A stretch of DNA of 19,991 nucleotides, from contig MZZL01000048.1 in the NCBI GenBank assembly GCA_002749535.1, positions 1 to 19,991 of the forward strand, given 5' to 3'. The position numbers and the translations under genes were made by a program. The notes beneath the pieces were generated by a model. The model saw only the letters and a list, made by a program, of their open reading frames with translations. It did no database searches and was not told where the DNA came from. The DNA is from Apophysomyces variabilis (taxonomy: Eukaryota > Mucoromycota > Mucoromycetes > Mucorales > Mucoraceae). Shown piece by piece: positions 17,710-19,991 of the stretch. Numbering within the stretch: position 1 is the stretch's first letter; the number at the start of each line of letters is the position of its first letter.

Positions 17710-19346
17710 AATGAAAGGAAGGTAAGGAGTATGCTTTGAAGTGCAAAGGTAGGAGTCAGAGGTTGTTTGAGCGCTCTGTCGGAGTAGGACAGGTCACCAT
17801 GGCAGAACTGTATCAAAAGCTGTTGCAGGTACAAATATTCACTACCACATATAACCCGATGAAGTAAGAATAACCAAACATTATTTATAGCAGCATTAGC
17901 CACATTATCTTTTTCTGGACAATGAGGAACTATGTACAGCATGGAGCAAGCACTAAATTCTATGCTTTTGAAAACGACGACCTGTTGGAACTTCTCTCTA
18001 TTTAGCTATCTGTACGTAGAGGTCTAGAAGCATAGACGAACATCCTCACTGTTTATAAGCATTGGCTGGGTAAAATGGACAATACTTGTCCCGACTGCTG
18101 GTTCAAGCCGCCTGAAATATCAAACCGGATTTCCGCCAGTCTTCATTCATTTGTAAATATACGTTGTACTGTAACAAAGAGCATATTGGTGGCTTTGAAT
18201 AACGAGTTGAACAAGAGCGTTAATTACAACGTCGGATTTGCAAATAGAACGAGAGGAAGTATGAAGGTATTTGCACAAGTATCCAGAGAAGTTGATTAAG
18301 ATATCCAAGAAGATCACTTGTATAAATCCGTCAAGCAGCAGTGAGGAAGCGAAGTACAGACAAAGAATACCAGTAACATGCCTCGTCGCTTCCTATGGCG
18401 GCCCAGTTGTCCATATTACCAAGCAAAGCCGTTGATGCAAAGAATATAATGTATTACGAGGCGGACAGCCTACGAAAGACAATGTCTATCAAACCTCGGT
18501 CATTTTATGCTATTGAGATTTGTAAGGCTTTCAATCAATTGGGGAAAGATTGATTGCTGGAGAAAGAATGGCCAGTTCAGGGCTACTCTCCTGACTATGC
18601 GATACAACATCAGGACGCTTCAAAGGTTCTTGTTCCTATATGGTAGGGTTGACTACATCATATATCGACCGAACCCTGCAGGGAAAACCCAGAAAACAAT
18701 CGTCCATTGCAAGAGCTGACATGCGTCAAGAGCTTTGTCTAATAATTTATGTAGAGACGCAAGAGTTTCGCAAAAATTATGCATATCGATCACTTGAGCA
18801 AACCTAAAGAAAAAGCTCTTACTGGGCAGGCTTATTGTCCTGCTATATATGCTATAGGATCAATAATCAAGCTCTGTGCCTGACCTCTAGGAATTGAAAG
18901 TTTATCAGATTCATCTAACACACGGAAGTTTACTTGCGTGCTTGCATTTATCCTACATGTTCTGTACCAAATATGGACAGCTAGCTCACTCACTTTGTTT
19001 GACAAAAAGTGACCCTTCTCGATCTAAAGGACCAAAAAATGTTGTGCCTGGAAAGTTGTAGTGACACAAAGCTTTTCCTCAGATTGCCATTGATCCAAAA
19101 ACGGCAAACCTTTGGTGCATCGGCCGTCATCCCAAAACAGTAGCATCTCCAAGGAGACCATGCTCATCAAAGTCACTACGAATCCTTGTTTGTTTGGCTT
19201 ATTTATTTTGAACGTTCGACCGCATCAGCATTTTTACAATTCAATTTATCTTTTGTTACTCTTAGTCTCCAGTGGGTTTCGCCCTTGCCAAGAAGAAAAT
19301 ATCGGGCACTACAAAAAAATTTAAAACCCGGAAAGTGCAAAATGAA
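17710..19346. other. gene-poor region between the ankyrin gene and tRNA-Thr
   Basis: This 1.6-kb stretch begins with the likely promoter of the ankyrin gene. Open frames at 18075-18299 and 18507-18719 (+, 70-74 codons) and 17942-17703 (-) have no recognisable domains, no consistent splice context and no promoter. I see no repeat array or RNA gene. A degenerate or lineage-specific gene cannot be excluded. Confidence 0.45.
19339..19342 (-). terminator. RNA polymerase III terminator (TTTT) of tRNA-Thr
   Basis: On the minus strand a run of four T begins 5 bases after the tRNA 3' end, a minimal Pol III stop. A stronger run of seven T follows at 19319-19313 as a backup. Confidence 0.6.
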
Positions 19347-19419
19347 TGCCTTCTGCCAGAATCGAACTGGCGACCTTCTGCTTACTAGGCAGACGCTCTG
19401 CCAACTGAGCCAAGAAGGC
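19347..19419 (-). tRNA. tRNA-Thr(AGU): tRNA-Thr, anticodon AGU
   Basis: The minus strand folds into a complete 73-base cloverleaf without an intron. The acceptor stem GCCTTCT pairs fully with AGAAGGC, with discriminator A. The D arm is GCTC...GAGC, the anticodon arm TCTGC/GCAGA with loop CTAGTAA, the variable loop AGGTC, and the T arm GCCAG-TTCGATT-CTGGC. The loop gives anticodon AGU (read as IGU after editing), decoding ACU/ACC threonine. The internal A box (TGGCTCAGTTGG) and B box (GGTCGCCAGTTCGATTC region) are present. CCA is not encoded, as expected for a eukaryotic nuclear tRNA. Confidence 0.95.
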
Positions 19420-19439
19420 TAGATGCCTATCTGGCTCAG

Positions 19440-19680
19440 TCTGTAGTAATCATGAAAAAGAATACAAAAATAGCTGATTTTTATTATTTTTTTTAGATTA
19501 ACATGTAGAATAGGTAGCAAAACAACTGTTTTTATTTATATAGAGGGCAACCAAATGTTGTTAATATGCTATTCTTTGGTAATTTGCTATTAATAAACAA
19601 AAACTTTTTGTTAAGAAAAGATTAATAAAAAATTTACAAAATTAAAAAAAAGTTAAAAATAAGAAGTAAAGCTTAAAATT
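19440..19680. other. AT-rich stretch upstream of tRNA-Thr
   Basis: About 240 bp very rich in A and T with long homopolymer runs, lying 5' of the tRNA gene. No gene is seen. It separates the tRNA from the GAACC-rich repeat. Confidence 0.5.
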
Positions 19681-19734
19681 TGACCCAGCTTGACCAGATT
19701 TCTATTGGGCAGGCCTCAGTAATAGTGTTCCGCA

Positions 19735-19815
19735 AAAGAACCGAAGAACCAGAACTGAACTGGAACCAAACCAGAACCGAGGTCGGTTCTTTATAAAGGA
19801 ACTGAAGAACCGAAG
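19735..19815. repeat. irregular GAACC/GGTTC-rich repeat with internal inverted repeat
   Basis: About 80 bp are built from variants of GAACCGAAGAACC, including AGAACTGAACTGGAACC and the perfect inverted repeat AGAACCGA-GG-TCGGTTCT (19773-19790). Similar GGTTC-type subterminal motifs occur at ends of some DNA transposons (hAT-like), so it may be the edge of a mobile element running off the window. No transposase or target-site duplication is visible. Confidence 0.5.
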
Positions 19816-19991
19816 CCATTTTTCACTTAGACTAATTAGCACAATTCTGAATCAGATCCAGTTTATTCAAAAGAAAAGGATGATCAAGATTCTAAAAGCA
19901 TTAACTGTTTTATAACATGTGGGTCTAGTCGATTACGTGTGTAGGGAAGTAAAAGGCGCGATGCTGAAAAGCATCGTTCAGATGGCGTTGA

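Noticed and set aside
18075..18719. Two 70-74 codon open frames; the first contains CPDCW, suggesting a zinc site
   Set aside because: One CxxC pair without a partner is not evidence of a zinc finger, and neither frame has splice or promoter support.
1..19991. CRISPR array, rRNA, prokaryotic operon or plasmid features
   Set aside because: No regularly spaced direct repeats and no rRNA-like sequence. Introns, TATA boxes and the proteins are all eukaryotic.

Overview
The window is nuclear DNA from a fungus. Most genes are split by short GT..AG introns (about 46-103 bp) with visible branch-point-like motifs, TATA boxes lie 70-90 bp upstream of several starts, and the protein set is eukaryotic (NuA4 subunit Eaf6, a TBC Rab-GAP, an RBM42-type RRM protein, a Whi5/Nrm1-like G1/S protein). 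The gene style and a multi-intron Fanzor-type element suggest an early-diverging fungus, most likely Mucoromycota. That placement is inference.

Layout. 1-1344: gene-poor, with a possible last exon of an upstream gene and a purine-rich tract. 1345-4537 (+): a decayed Fanzor, the eukaryotic relative of TnpB RNA-guided nucleases. It keeps an N-terminal zinc knuckle, RuvC-I, RuvC-II, a CPxC half zinc finger and the WNRD RuvC-III motif, but has several frame breaks and an assembly gap inside an intron. 4921-5802 (+): intronless NmrA-like NAD(P)-binding protein 1. 6930-7667 (+): EAF6 in four exons. 7756-8637 (+): ACOT13/THEM2-like thioesterase in seven exons. 9112-10108 (+): Whi5/Nrm1-like protein behind a CGCG-rich promoter. 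10422-11282 (-): RBM42-like RRM protein. 12060-12944 (-): NmrA-like protein 2, a paralogue of the 4921 gene. 13165-14071 (+): two unrecognised coding-like segments, one PIN-like and broken by a stop. 14662-16318 (+): GRTP1-like TBC Rab-GAP in six exons. 16377-17709 (-): ankyrin-repeat protein in seven exons, ending 58 bp from the TBC stop. 17710-19346: no gene recognised. 19347-19419 (-): tRNA-Thr(AGU). 19440-19991: AT-rich DNA and a GAACC-rich repeat that may be the edge of a mobile element.

The host genes belong to unrelated pathways (chromatin, lipid thioester hydrolysis, cell-cycle control, RNA binding, vesicle traffic), as expected for ordinary fungal gene order. The most notable items are the Fanzor relic with its duplicated 5' exon, the G1/S-type promoter in front of the Whi5/Nrm1-like gene, and the identical 9-bp-plus-TATA module in front of both NmrA-like paralogues. 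All exon boundaries were worked out by eye from reading frame, phase and splice signals, without transcript data.
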